Part shown: positions 35,283 to 44,211 of the stretch, one piece after another
How the letters are laid out: every line of letters starts with the position of its first letter
Numbering within the stretch: the first letter of the stretch is position 1
Assembly (NCBI RefSeq): GCF_004216475.1
Contig: NZ_CP022303.1
Span: 3,720,001-3,784,000, forward strand
Source: Thalassococcus sp. S3
Lineage (GTDB): Bacteria > Pseudomonadota > Alphaproteobacteria > Rhodobacterales > Rhodobacteraceae
DNA: 64,000 bases
Direction of reading: 5' to 3'
The notes under the pieces: model-generated
Databases searched by the model: none
What the model saw: only the letters and a program-made list of their open reading frames with translations
What the model was told of the DNA's origin: nothing
Position numbers and translations under genes: made by a program

Positions 35283-36422
35283 TCAGGGTTCGGCCAGATA
35301 TCTCGCGCGCGGCCTGATCATCTGGCCACTTTGCACCTGCTCAATGGCATGGGCAATCCACCCCGCAGCGCGGCCTATCGCAAAGAGGGACGTGGCCGCA
35401 TGCGGAGGGTACGCAAAATGCACCTCCAACGCAGCGAGAGCGGCATCGATATTGGGCGCAATCGCAAGACGGTCGGATATCTGCCCGACCGCCATCCGAG
35501 CGGCCGACCTGCGGGGGATCTGCTCAAGAAGATGCCGCGCTCTGGGATCACCCTCAGGATAAAGGGGATGGCCGAAGCCAAAGGCATAGGGCGCACTTTC
35601 GGCATGCCCGTTCAGAAAGGTGTCAAAACGTCCCTTTATCGCCGCGCCCAATGCCTTATTGGTCAACCCCGCAACGCCCCCATGCAGCGGTCCGCTCAAG
35701 GTGGCCATCCCCGCCAAAAGAGATGCGGGCAGGCTGGCACCGGTTGCGGCACAAACCCGAACCGCGAATGTCGATGGGTTCAATTCATGATCGCTGAGAA
35801 GCACCAGCGCACGCCGGGCGGCATCGGTTCCGGTGCCATCGAGCCCCCAGACAGATCCGATCCGCGTGTGAATGTGTCCCGTCTCGCTTCGTCCCAAACA
35901 GGCATCGGCGATTAACGAGATCATGTTGCCCACTTCCCGGGCCATCTGCCCTGCGCTTCGGCCCTGCATCGGGGTCGCGGCCTCCGCTTGCTGGGCAAGG
36001 GCTTTCATGGCCCGGGCGAAGGGGGTTGACCCCTCAACGCTGAGTTTCGTCAAGACAGAGGTGACACGCCCACCCCCGCAAAGCAGTTCCGCCACCTCCT
36101 CCAAGGCCAGCGTCTCGGCGCAGTCTTCGATCGCATGCCCTCGCACCCAGATCGTGCCGTCCCTGATTTCGGAAATGGATGTCGGCAGCACCGGATCCCC
36201 CCAACGAATGGCCGCTTCAGCGACATCCGCGCGGGCCCTAGGGCGACGTTTCTGCCGCAGGAGCGTATCGACGTCACGCCTTGAATACAGGCTGAGACGC
36301 GCGTCATTCGGATCGGCCCTGGCACGGATCTGACGTCGGCTGACATAGGCGTAAAGGGTCTGAGGCTTGATCCCCAATATAACGCAGGCGGACTTTGCAT
36401 CGATCCAGTCAGGCTCTTTCAT
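35283..36422 (-). CDS. Citrate synthase-like enzyme with N-terminal DNA-binding HTH domain
   Basis: The ATG at 36422 gives 379 residues. Residues about 5-60 (WIDAKSACVILGIKPQTLYAYVSRRQIRARADPNDARLSLYSRRDVDTLLRQKRR) form an excisionase/MerR-like helix-turn-helix. The remainder is a citrate synthase fold with the His motifs LLSDHELNPSTFAVRV and SGPLHGGVAG, FGFGHPLYPEGDPRARHLL and the C-terminal NIDAALAAL...LFAIGRAAGWIAHAIEQ. Catalytic positions appear kept. It is divergent from a CaiB-type CoA-transferase, so the pair may act on one acid-CoA and be self-regulated. Its true substrate is unknown. Confidence 0.88.
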   Translation of the reverse strand: MKEPDWIDAKSACVILGIKPQTLYAYVSRRQIRARADPNDARLSLYSRRDVDTLLRQKRRPRARADVAEAAIRWGDPVLPTSISEIRDGTIWVRGHAIEDCAETLALEEVAELLCGGGRVTSVLTKLSVEGSTPFARAMKALAQQAEAATPMQGRSAGQMAREVGNMISLIADACLGRSETGHIHTRIGSVWGLDGTGTDAARRALVLLSDHELNPSTFAVRVCAATGASLPASLLAGMATLSGPLHGGVAGLTNKALGAAIKGRFDTFLNGHAESAPYAFGFGHPLYPEGDPRARHLLEQIPRRSAARMAVGQISDRLAIAPNIDAALAALEVHFAYPPHAATSLFAIGRAAGWIAHAIEQVQSGQMIRPRARYLAEP

Positions 36423-36423
36423 G

Positions 36424-36440
36424 TTGATTATATTGATCAA
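36424..36440. promoter_or_regulatory. Inverted repeat at the start of the HTH-citrate synthase gene
   Basis: TTGAT (36424-36428) and ATCAA (36436-36440) flank TATATTG. It lies within 2 bp of the start codon in a 72-bp divergent promoter region and is a possible target for the HTH domain of the citrate synthase-like protein. Confidence 0.35.
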
Positions 36441-36494
36441 GATTTACCCGCGCACAAGCACCTGATTTGCTGGCGACAAACCAAGGAGGCTTTT

Positions 36495-37820
36495 ATGCAA
36501 AACGCATTGCATCGCCAGATTGATGAGGCTTTGGGGCTGGACCTCACCCCTCCCGTTTCTGTCACGCAGGTCGGCTCGGCCGAATTGCCGTCCTGTTTTG
36601 CGGTCACGGATCTTGCGGTGTCCGCTTTTCGCGCGGCATCCGTCGAGCTTGCGGAACTGATCGGCGCGCATGAGGTCGTCCTGGACCGCCGTCTTGCGGC
36701 GCTCTGGTTCGACATGACCTTACGGCCTGTGGGTTGGGATTTACCATCCGCATGGGATGCGATCGCCGGCGTCTACCGGTCAAGTGATGGCTGGATACGT
36801 CTTCACACAAATGCCCCGCACCATCGCGATGCAGCTTTGCGGGTCCTTGATTGCGCGGCGGACTGGGATGCGGTCGCCTCCGTCGTGGAACGCTGGCGCA
36901 AGACAGATCTGGAAGCCGCAATCGTCGCTGGGCACGGGGCGGCGGCGGCGATGCACACCACCGATGAATGGGCTGCGCACCCCCAGGGGCGCGCCGTCGC
37001 AAGCGAACCTCTGATCGACTGGCAGCAGATCGGCGCAGAGGCAAGGCCGGTCCGGATCGAGCAGATCAAGGTGCTTGACCTCACCCGCGTTCTCGCCGGA
37101 CCTGTCGCGACGCGGTTTCTCGCAGGTTTCGGCGCGGAGGTTCTGCGGATTGATCCGCCGTGGTGGACCGAACCCGGTGTAGAGCCCGAGGTCACGCTCG
37201 GCAAAAGGCGCGCAGGTCTGGATCTGACACAAACCAATGACCGAACCCGATTTGAGCGTCTGCTTTCAGACGCGGATGTCCTTGTGCACGGCTACCGACC
37301 CGGCGCGCTTGAGGGGCTTGGATATGGTCGGGATCGGCTGTGCCGCCTTGCCCCACATCTTATCGACGTCAGCCTATGCGCCTATGGCTGGAGCGGACCA
37401 TGGGCAGATCGCCGTGGCTTTGACAGCCTCGTTCAGATGAGTTGCGGAATTGCGGAAGAAGGGATGCGCCGAAAGGGCGCGGACCGACCAGTTCCGCTCC
37501 CTGTCCAGGCCCTGGACCACGCAACAGGATATCTGATGGCTGCCACGGTCTTGCGCGCCCTGAGGATCCGCAACCGGTCCGGCAAGCTGATGTCCGCCCG
37601 TCTGTCATTGGCCCGCACCGCCGCGCTCCTCACGTCTCAAGGATCGCGTGATTTTCAGGGCGCTGTGATCGAGGAAACGGAAGACGATCTGGATCCGTCA
37701 ACCGAACCAACCGGCTGGGGACCTGCGCGCCGCCTTCGCTTTCCGGTGCAAATGGACAAGAAGGGACCAAATTGGCGACATCCGGCGGGGCCTTTGCGGA
37801 TTGATCCTGCAAGCTGGTGA
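36495..37820 (+). CDS. CaiB/BaiF-type CoA-transferase with unusual domain order
   Basis: AAGGAGG precedes the ATG; 441 residues. The typical family N-terminus (IKVLDLTRVLAGPVATRFLAGFGAEVLRIDPP, then VLVHGYRPGALEGLGYGRDRL and DVSLCAYGWSGPWADRRGFDSLVQMSCGIA) only begins near residue 190. Before it lies a region like the usual second half (SSDGWIRLHTNAPHHRDAALRVL ... DLEAAIVAGHGAAAAMHTTDEWAAHPQGRAV). The chain therefore reads as permuted or as two truncated copies. It would transfer CoA between carboxylic acids. It is divergent from the citrate synthase-like gene. Confidence 0.87.
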   Translation: MQNALHRQIDEALGLDLTPPVSVTQVGSAELPSCFAVTDLAVSAFRAASVELAELIGAHEVVLDRRLAALWFDMTLRPVGWDLPSAWDAIAGVYRSSDGWIRLHTNAPHHRDAALRVLDCAADWDAVASVVERWRKTDLEAAIVAGHGAAAAMHTTDEWAAHPQGRAVASEPLIDWQQIGAEARPVRIEQIKVLDLTRVLAGPVATRFLAGFGAEVLRIDPPWWTEPGVEPEVTLGKRRAGLDLTQTNDRTRFERLLSDADVLVHGYRPGALEGLGYGRDRLCRLAPHLIDVSLCAYGWSGPWADRRGFDSLVQMSCGIAEEGMRRKGADRPVPLPVQALDHATGYLMAATVLRALRIRNRSGKLMSARLSLARTAALLTSQGSRDFQGAVIEETEDDLDPSTEPTGWGPARRLRFPVQMDKKGPNWRHPAGPLRIDPASW

Positions 37821-38002
37821 TCGAACAAATAATGACGTGCGCGGTTTGAGACCGACACCCATTAAGCAGGGCGTCTCCGCTCCGCCAACTCGGTTCAGGA
37901 GTTTCGGCAGATGGAGGTCGTCTGTCACCAACCTGCATCGGACAGCGCACGATGACGCTATCATCCAAGGCACTGAGCCGGCTAACCTGTCATGATGTGA
38001 GG
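37821..38002. other. Non-coding stretch between CoA-transferase gene and tRNA-Thr
   Basis: No gene is supported here. On minus, 37848-37890 vaguely recalls the D and anticodon arms of a tRNA-Leu (AGACGC, CTGCTTAATG), but no cloverleaf closes. Confidence 0.4.
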
Positions 38003-38077
<75 letters not shown>

Positions 38078-38294
38078 ACGCTGTTCTCCAGATTACTCCC
38101 CGGACATGGCCCCGGATCGTGCGGGCACTGGAGCGGCCCTTTCGTTTGGACGTTTCACAGGCAAAGTCGACCATGTGAAACCGATGCCCGAGCTATAGTT
38201 TTCGCCAGCATCGTGCGCGGGTGATTAGACGCAAATTTCCAGACACGCAAGGGCAATCTGGACCCGGTCTGATCCCTGAGCTAGACAAGAGAAC

Positions 38295-38450
38295 ATGGCG
38301 CAGAAACCCACACCGAAATCCCGACCCAACAAGGGAGAAAGCCGCGAGGACCGGCTTAAGGCGGCGCTGAAGGCAAACCTGGCGCGACGTAAATCGCAGG
38401 CCAAGGCGCGGTCGCATGCGCCGGACGATACAGGCAGTGAGAAGGAATAA
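38295..38450 (+). CDS. Small basic protein upstream of murA
   Basis: A 51-residue frame, MAQKPTPKSRPNKGESREDR ... LKAALKANLARRKSQAKAR, ends 6 bp before murA. It is rich in Lys and Arg with an acidic end (DDTGSEKE) and probably largely helical. Small proteins of this type ahead of murA are, to my memory, common in Rhodobacterales. Function is unknown; tight spacing suggests translation with murA. Confidence 0.7.
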   Translation: MAQKPTPKSRPNKGESREDRLKAALKANLARRKSQAKARSHAPDDTGSEKE

Positions 38451-38456
38451 GGGCAG

Positions 38457-39728
38457 ATGGATTCGATTGTTGTGACGGGGAACGGACCGCTGAGCGGTCA
38501 AATTCCCATTGCGGGCGCAAAGAATGCCTGCCTCACCTTGATGCCGGCAACCCTGCTCAGCGAAGAGCCCCTGACCCTGACCAACGCCCCCAGGCTCAGC
38601 GACATACGCACCATGACCGATCTTCTGGGATCGCTCGGGGCCGAGGTCAGCACCCTGCACAACGGCAAGGTGCTTGCGATGTCGAGCCACCATATCAACA
38701 ATCACATGGCGCATTACGACATCGTCCGCAAAATGCGCGCCTCGATCCTTGTCTTGGGGCCCATGCTCGCCCGCGAAGGACACGCTGTGGTCTCGCTGCC
38801 CGGGGGCTGCGCGATCGGGGCCCGCCCCGTCGATCTTCACCTCAGAGCCCTAGAGTCCATGGGCGCGGAGCTTGAACTCAAAGACGGTTATGTCCATGCC
38901 TCCACGCCGAGTGGGCGATTGACCGGAGGAACGGTTGAGTTTCCGTTCGCATCGGTCGGTGCGACCGAGAACGCGCTGATGGCCGCCACATTGGCCAAGG
39001 GAACAACCGTTCTCAAAGGCGCGGCGCGGGAGCCGGAGATCGTCGATCTGGCAAGATGTCTGCGCAAGATGGGCGCGCGCATCGAAGGTGACGGGACGGA
39101 GACGATTACAATTGAAGGGGTTGACCGTTTGAACGGGGCAACCCATCCGGTCGTGACCGATCGTATCGAACTTGGCACCTACATGCTGGCCCCGGCGATA
39201 TGCGGTGGCGAGGTCGAGCTGCTGGGTGGCCGCAAGGACCTCTTGTCGGCCTTTTGCGACAAGCTTGACGAGGCGGGCGTGGAGATTGACCAAACCGAAC
39301 AGGGCCTGCGGGTCAAGCGGCGCGCCGATCATATTCGCGCGGTCAACGTCACGACCGAACCTTTCCCCGGCTTTCCTACGGATCTCCAGGCCCAGATGAT
39401 GGCCCTGCTCTGCACCGCCGACGGGGTCAGCGTGCTGGAAGAGACGATCTTTGAAAACCGGTTCATGCATGCGCCCGAGCTTATGCGGATGGGGGCCACG
39501 ATCGATGTGCATGGCGGAACGGCCACCGTGACCGGCGTGCGGACCCTGAAGGGCGCGCCGGTGATGGCGACGGATCTCAGAGCATCGGTATCGTTGATCC
39601 TGGCCGGTCTCGCGGCAGAGGGAGAGACCACGGTGAGCCGCGTCTATCACCTTGACCGTGGCTATGAACATGTGGTGCGAAAGCTTGAAGGCGTGGGAGC
39701 GCGCATTGAGCGGGTGAAGGCACAGTGA
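38457..39728 (+). CDS. murA: UDP-N-acetylglucosamine 1-carboxyvinyltransferase MurA
   Basis: A 423-residue EPSP-synthase-fold enzyme. Lys22 lies in [10 protein letters not shown] and the active-site Cys118 in [17 protein letters not shown], so the fosfomycin-sensitive form is predicted. Other motifs are [34 protein letters not shown] and [24 protein letters not shown]. It makes the first committed step of peptidoglycan synthesis from UDP-GlcNAc and PEP in the cytoplasm. It overlaps DUF2948 by 4 bp. Confidence 0.98.
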   Translation: MDSIVVTGNGPLSGQIPIAGAKNACLTLMPATLLSEEPLTLTNAPRLSDIRTMTDLLGSLGAEVSTLHNGKVLAMSSHHINNHMAHYDIVRKMRASILVLGPMLAREGHAVVSLPGGCAIGARPVDLHLRALESMGAELELKDGYVHASTPSGRLTGGTVEFPFASVGATENALMAATLAKGTTVLKGAAREPEIVDLARCLRKMGARIEGDGTETITIEGVDRLNGATHPVVTDRIELGTYMLAPAICGGEVELLGGRKDLLSAFCDKLDEAGVEIDQTEQGLRVKRRADHIRAVNVTTEPFPGFPTDLQAQMMALLCTADGVSVLEETIFENRFMHAPELMRMGATIDVHGGTATVTGVRTLKGAPVMATDLRASVSLILAGLAAEGETTVSRVYHLDRGYEHVVRKLEGVGARIERVKAQ

Positions 39729-40198
39729 CACAGGACGCGACATTCGAAGACGGACGGGAGGCGCCGCTGAACCTTGGGGCGCAGGATGCCGAGGATTTGC
39801 AGGTTATCTCAAGCCTGGTGCAGGACGCGGTGCTGCCGATCCACGAAATCACCTGGCGCGCGGCACAAAGACGGTTCGGTCTCTTGCTCAACAGGTTCCG
39901 GTGGGAGGACAATCCTGAAAACCGGCAGCGGGACTATGAGCGTGTGCAATCTGTCCTCGTGATCGAAAATGTGCTGAGGGTGGCAAGCCAGGGAGTGGAT
40001 CGCAGTGACAAGGACACGATCCTGTCCCTGATGTCGATTGCGTTCGATGCGGGAGAAGACGGCGCTGGCGACGTGTTGCTGACATTTGCGGGCGACGGCG
40101 CTATCCGTTTGAGTGTCGAGGCGCTCGATATCAGCTTGAAAGACGTCACGCGCCCCTATCGCGCCCCTTCGGGACAAAAGCCAAGTCATCCCGAATGA
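39725..40198 (+). CDS. DUF2948 family protein
   Basis: A 157-residue protein matching the alphaproteobacterial DUF2948 pattern: [91 protein letters not shown]. No biochemical role is known. It sits between murA and hisD in many Rhodobacterales, here with a GNAT gene inserted. It overlaps both neighbours by 4 bp. Confidence 0.88.
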   Translation: MTQDATFEDGREAPLNLGAQDAEDLQVISSLVQDAVLPIHEITWRAAQRRFGLLLNRFRWEDNPENRQRDYERVQSVLVIENVLRVASQGVDRSDKDTILSLMSIAFDAGEDGAGDVLLTFAGDGAIRLSVEALDISLKDVTRPYRAPSGQKPSHPE

Positions 40199-40692
40199 CG
40201 ATCCGCATCCTGACCCCGCATGACCTTGTGGATTGGCGCGCGATCCGGTTGGAGGCCTTGAAGACGTTCCCGGAGGCCTTTTTGTCGACTTACGCGGATG
40301 AAAAGGCCAAATCAGACGATGAAGTGCGCGAACGCCTTGCCCAGAACTGCATCATCGGCCGGTTCGACGGGACCGACCTGACCGCGGTTTTGTCACTCGA
40401 CCCAGAAACAGCGGCACCCCTTGCGCACCGGGTCTGGATCAACGCCTTTTACGTGCGCGCGACCTGGCGGGGCGGGCCAGCGGCCCACGAGCTACTGCAG
40501 GATGCCATCGTGCAGGCGCGAGCGCGGGGATTTGCTCAGATCGAACTCTATGTCGCCGAGGAAAACAACCGTGCGATCCGATTTTACGAGCGCGCCGGCT
40601 TTGAGCGATGCGGGCTGATGCCGCGTGCGGTAAGGCTCCCAGATCGCTACCAGAACGATCTGCACTATTGGATGCCTTTAGACCGGGCTTGA
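40195..40692 (+). CDS. GNAT-family N-acetyltransferase
   Basis: A 165-residue GNAT protein: [33 protein letters not shown] at the start, the acetyl-CoA region VWINAFYVRATWRGGPAAHELLQDAI with a diverged Q/RxxGxG loop, and the C-terminal IELYVAEENNRAIRFYERAGFERCGLMPRAVRLPDRYQND. The acceptor is unknown. It is translationally coupled to the DUF2948 gene and lies 52 bp before hisD. Confidence 0.9.
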   Translation: MTIRILTPHDLVDWRAIRLEALKTFPEAFLSTYADEKAKSDDEVRERLAQNCIIGRFDGTDLTAVLSLDPETAAPLAHRVWINAFYVRATWRGGPAAHELLQDAIVQARARGFAQIELYVAEENNRAIRFYERAGFERCGLMPRAVRLPDRYQNDLHYWMPLDRA

Positions 40693-40744
40693 GGCCAGCA
40701 AGGCACAGGGCTATGTCGCTGCTCCAGACAGGAGGCGTGCAACG

Positions 40745-42046
40745 ATGCCAGTATTTCTCTCTACACGCTCGGACGATTTCGAGACGAAGTTTTCCGAGCT
40801 TCTTGGCGCCAAGCGCGAAGACAGCGCTGATGTCGATGCGGTTGTCGCCGATATCATCGCGGATGTCCGGTCCCGGGGCGATGAGGCTGTGCTGGAGTTG
40901 ACCGAAAAATTCGACCGGGTCCGATTGTCACCCGAGGCACTCGCCTTCAGCGAAACCGACATCGCGGACGCGGTTGCAGCCACGCCCAAAGAGGACCGTG
41001 CGGCACTCGAATGCGCAGCCGAGCGCATCCGCGCCTACCATGATCGCCAGATGCCGGCGGATGAAACCTGGACGGACGCCTCCGGTGCCACCCTGGGATG
41101 GCGTTGGAGCGCGGTGTCGGCGGCAGGTCTTTACGTACCGGGCGGATTGGCCAGCTACCCCTCCTCCGTTCTGATGAATGCGATCCCGGCCAAGGTGGCC
41201 GGTGTCGAGCGGTTGGCTATGGTGGTGCCCACGCCGGATGGAGTGGTCAACCCGCTGGTGCTCACGGCGGCGCATTTGTCTGGCGTGGATGAAGTCTACC
41301 GCATCGGCGGCGCACAGGCCATCGCAGCGCTTGCCTATGGGACCGAAACCATTGAGCCCGTCGACAAGATCACCGGCCCCGGAAATGCTTATGTCGCGGC
41401 GGCAAAGCGGCGGGTGTTCGGCAAGGTCGGCATCGATATGATCGCCGGACCGTCCGAGATCCTTGTCATCGCGGACAGGGACAACAATCCCGACTGGATC
41501 GCAATCGACCTCCTCAGCCAGGCAGAGCATGACCAAAGCGCCCAGTCCATCCTGATCACGGATGATGCCGACTTTGGCCAGGCCGTGGCAAAGGCGGTCG
41601 ATGCGCGCCTGCGCGACCTTTCGCGCGCGGATATCGCCGGCCCAAGCTGGCGGGACTTCGGGGCCATCATCACCGTGCGGGATCTCGATGAGGCCGCCGA
41701 GATATCGAACCGGATCGCGCCGGAACACCTTGAGCTATGCGTGGCAGATCCTGAAGCGCTGTCGGGCAAGTGCATTCATGCGGGGGCAATCTTTCTCGGG
41801 CAATGGACGCCCGAGGCGATCGGGGATTACGTCGGCGGCCCAAATCATGTTCTGCCCACAGCCCGGTCTGCCCGGTTTTCCTCCGGTTTGTCCGTTCTGG
41901 ACTTTTTGAAGCGGACCACACTGGCACGGATGACACCGGATGCGCTCCGTGCTATTGGCCCGGCGGCGGAGCGGTTGGCACAGTCTGAAAGCCTGGATGC
42001 GCATGGACAATCCGTGCGGGCCAGGCTGGATCAGTTGAACAGGTAA
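40745..42046 (+). CDS. hisD: Histidinol dehydrogenase HisD
   Basis: A 433-residue enzyme with the expected sequence throughout: AAGLYVPGGLASYPSSVLMNAIPAKVAGV, RIGGAQAIAALAYGTETI, KITGPGNAYVAAAKR, GPSEILVIAD, the zinc/catalytic LLSQAEHDQSAQSIL and RIAPEHLELCV. It carries out the last two oxidation steps of histidine synthesis with NAD. It precedes the UPF0262 and LMW phosphatase genes. Confidence 0.98.
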   Translation: MPVFLSTRSDDFETKFSELLGAKREDSADVDAVVADIIADVRSRGDEAVLELTEKFDRVRLSPEALAFSETDIADAVAATPKEDRAALECAAERIRAYHDRQMPADETWTDASGATLGWRWSAVSAAGLYVPGGLASYPSSVLMNAIPAKVAGVERLAMVVPTPDGVVNPLVLTAAHLSGVDEVYRIGGAQAIAALAYGTETIEPVDKITGPGNAYVAAAKRRVFGKVGIDMIAGPSEILVIADRDNNPDWIAIDLLSQAEHDQSAQSILITDDADFGQAVAKAVDARLRDLSRADIAGPSWRDFGAIITVRDLDEAAEISNRIAPEHLELCVADPEALSGKCIHAGAIFLGQWTPEAIGDYVGGPNHVLPTARSARFSSGLSVLDFLKRTTLARMTPDALRAIGPAAERLAQSESLDAHGQSVRARLDQLNR

Positions 42047-42054
42047 CACGAGAC

Positions 42055-42534
42055 ATGTCTCACATCGTTGATATCGCGCTCGACGACGCGGGTCTGCCCC
42101 CTCCCACGCCCGAAATCGAGCAAGAGCGCAAGGTCGCCATGTTCGATCTGCTGGAGGACAATACGTTCATCCTGCCCAAGCGGGACGACCGGACCGTGCC
42201 CGACGGCCCATACAACGTCGCCCTCGCAATCCGTGAAAAACGGCTGGTTTTTGATGTGACAACGACAGCCGATGAAAAGGCGGCCGAGTTCCATTTGTCG
42301 CTTGGACCGTTCCGGCAAGTCGTCAAAGACTATTTTCAGATCTGCGAAAGCTACTTCGACGCGGTCAAAACCCTGCCGCCCAGTCAAATCGAAACCATCG
42401 ACATGGCGCGGCGCGGGATCCACAACGAGGGCAGCCGCGTTCTGCAGGAACGGCTGGAAGGCAAGGCCGAAGTCGACAACGACACCGCGCGACGCCTTTT
42501 CACTCTGATCTGCGTGCTGCATTTCGGGGGCTGA
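42055..42534 (+). CDS. UPF0262 family protein
   Basis: A 159-residue protein with the UPF0262 signature: IALDDAGLPPPTPEIEQERKVAMFDLLEDNTFILP, GPYNVALAIREKRLVFDV, FHLSLGPFRQVVKDYFQICESYFDAVK, AARRLFTLICVLHF-type ending. It is found in alphaproteobacteria, almost always behind hisD. Function is not known. It lies 8 bp after hisD and 1 bp before the phosphatase gene. Confidence 0.93.
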   Translation: MSHIVDIALDDAGLPPPTPEIEQERKVAMFDLLEDNTFILPKRDDRTVPDGPYNVALAIREKRLVFDVTTTADEKAAEFHLSLGPFRQVVKDYFQICESYFDAVKTLPPSQIETIDMARRGIHNEGSRVLQERLEGKAEVDNDTARRLFTLICVLHFGG

Positions 42535-42535
42535 C

Positions 42536-42997
42536 ATGGCGCAAGAGCTCCCACAATCGGTGCTCTTTTGCTGCGACCACAACGCGGTCCGCTCTCCGAT
42601 GGCGGAAGGGATCATGAAAAAGTTCTACGGAACCGGAACTTACGTGCAGTCTGCAGGTGTCAGAAATGACCTGGAAATCGACGGTTTTTCCATCGCCGTC
42701 TGTCAGGAGATGGATGTCGAGCTGTCCCGGCATCGGTCGCGATCCTTTGACGAGATGGAAAACTGGGGGGATGATCTGTCCTCTTTCGATCTTGTCGTGG
42801 CACTTTCTCCGGCCAGCCAGAGACGTGCGCTTGAGCTGACGCGGTTTTATCACCTCGACGTCGAATACTGGCCCATTCTGGATCCGACAGGCCTGGGTGA
42901 AACGCGCGAAGCCAAGCTGGAAAGCTACCGGCAGGCACGCGATCAGATCATCACACGTCTCAAAGAGCGTTTCGGTGCCCCGACGGAGATACAATGA
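42536..42997 (+). CDS. Low-molecular-weight protein tyrosine phosphatase-like protein
   Basis: A 153-residue protein with the CX5R phosphate loop C13-DHNAV-R19 (LFCCDHNAVRSPMAEGIM) and a later Asp-Pro (WPILDPTG) in place of the general-acid loop. The fold is that of LMW-PTP and arsenate reductase; the DHNAVRS loop is the variant seen in the hisD-linked rhodobacterial proteins. It overlaps the NTF2-like gene by 4 bp. In related genomes infA usually follows; here it does not. Confidence 0.9.
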   Translation: MAQELPQSVLFCCDHNAVRSPMAEGIMKKFYGTGTYVQSAGVRNDLEIDGFSIAVCQEMDVELSRHRSRSFDEMENWGDDLSSFDLVVALSPASQRRALELTRFYHLDVEYWPILDPTGLGETREAKLESYRQARDQIITRLKERFGAPTEIQ

Positions 42998-43386
42998 CCC
43001 AACAGATCCAACGCTATTTCGATGCGTTCAATGCAGGCAATGTCGACGGAATGCTGGACTGCCTGACAGACGATGTCGCGCATCACGTCAACGAGGGCGA
43101 GGTTCGGCGCGGCAAGGCTCTCTTTGCCGAATTCTGTGCTCATATGAACCGCTGCTACGCAGAAACACTTACCAACATGACGCTGTTCGTCACGCCCGAC
43201 GGCACGCGCGGAGCTGCGGAATATGTGGTCAACGGTCAGTATCTTGAAACCGACGCCGGTTTGCCAGAGGCACAAGGGCAGCGATACAAGCTGCCCGCCG
43301 GATCCTTCTTCGATCTTAGGGACGGCAAGATAAGCCGGGTGACGACCTACTACAATCTTGCCGACTGGATCCGCCAGGTCTCATGA
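42994..43386 (+). CDS. NTF2/SnoaL-like protein (ketosteroid isomerase-type)
   Basis: A 130-residue cone-fold protein: IQRYFDAFNAGNVDGMLDCLTDDVAHHVNEGEVRRGKALFAEFCAHMNRCYAETLTNMTLF and PAGSFFDLRDGKISRVTTYYNLADWIRQV. This is the imidazol/polyketide-cyclase-like NTF2 family, often called SnoaL. It has 4-bp overlaps with genes on both sides. Its substrate is unknown. Confidence 0.87.
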   Translation: MTQQIQRYFDAFNAGNVDGMLDCLTDDVAHHVNEGEVRRGKALFAEFCAHMNRCYAETLTNMTLFVTPDGTRGAAEYVVNGQYLETDAGLPEAQGQRYKLPAGSFFDLRDGKISRVTTYYNLADWIRQVS

Positions 43387-43967
43387 TCGAGACGCGCGTC
43401 CTGATCGGCGATGCCATCGAAGACGCGCTCGATGCACTTGCGCGTCTTCGGATCGAGGTCTTCAGGGACTGGCCCTATCTCTATGACGGCGATCTTGATT
43501 ATGAACGCGGCTATCTGCGCACTTATCGCGAAAGCGAGGCGGCTATTCTTGTCGGCGCGTTCGATGGATCCCGCCTGATCGGTGCGGCAACGGGCACGCC
43601 GCTTGCGGACCACGCCGACAATTTTGCAATGCCCCTGGCCGAAACCGGACTGAATCTCGGCACCATCTTCTATTGCGCGGAATCTGTGCTTCTGCCCGAA
43701 TTTCGGGGGCGCGGGTTGGGACATCGCTTCTTTGATATGCGCGAGGCACATGCGCGCGCCCTTGGATTTGGCTGGTCCTGCTTTTGTGCCGTGAGCCGCC
43801 CAGAGGATCATCCGTTGAGGCCGGCGAGATACCAGCCGCTCGACCCGTTCTGGAGAAAGCGGGGATACGCACCCGTCGACGGCGCAATTGCGCATTTTTC
43901 ATGGAAAGATGTCGATCAGTCCGCTGAGGATCAAAAGCCGCTCCAGGTCTGGTTGCGCGCACTCTAG
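43383..43967 (+). CDS. GNAT-family acetyltransferase
   Basis: A 194-residue protein with ALARLRIEVFRDWPYLYDGDLDYERGYLRTYRESEAAILVGAFDGSRLIGAATGTPL and the acetyl-CoA site FYCAESVLLPEFRGRGLGHRFFDMREAHARALGF. It ends the murA-hisD row. No terminator with a T-run follows, though hairpin arms CGCGCAG/CTGCGCG occur at 44043-44070. Acceptor unknown. Confidence 0.88.
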   Translation: MIETRVLIGDAIEDALDALARLRIEVFRDWPYLYDGDLDYERGYLRTYRESEAAILVGAFDGSRLIGAATGTPLADHADNFAMPLAETGLNLGTIFYCAESVLLPEFRGRGLGHRFFDMREAHARALGFGWSCFCAVSRPEDHPLRPARYQPLDPFWRKRGYAPVDGAIAHFSWKDVDQSAEDQKPLQVWLRAL

Positions 43968-44175
43968 GGGGGCAAGACGAGGCAGAGAGTTGCCCGGTGA
44001 CGCCGTCTTGAAGAGGCTGCTTCGCTGCACATTCGCTTTCGTCGCGCAGCAAAAAGCGCTTGTCTGCGCGTCTCCCCAACCTGAGGTCACGACAAAAGCC
44101 GGTCCTTTTGCAACAGTCCCAGACCCGGCGCTTTGCACGTCACAAATAAATGCGATTTGACCTGTCGATCTATCA

Positions 44176-44192
44176 TGGATAAGCTTTATCCA
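44176..44192 (+). promoter_or_regulatory. Perfect palindrome in front of the rrf2 gene, probable auto-operator
   Basis: TGGATAA-GCT-TTATCCA has perfect 7-bp arms and ends 19 bp before the rrf2 start codon. Its position over the likely core promoter suggests self-repression by the Rrf2 protein. Confidence 0.6.
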
Positions 44193-44211
44193 CGAATTAG
44201 CGGGGAGAGAA

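Noticed and set aside
37848..37890. A tRNA-Leu-like fragment on minus (AGACGC, CTGCTTAATG)
   Set aside because: Acceptor and T arms cannot be paired; similarity is too short to call a remnant or attachment site.
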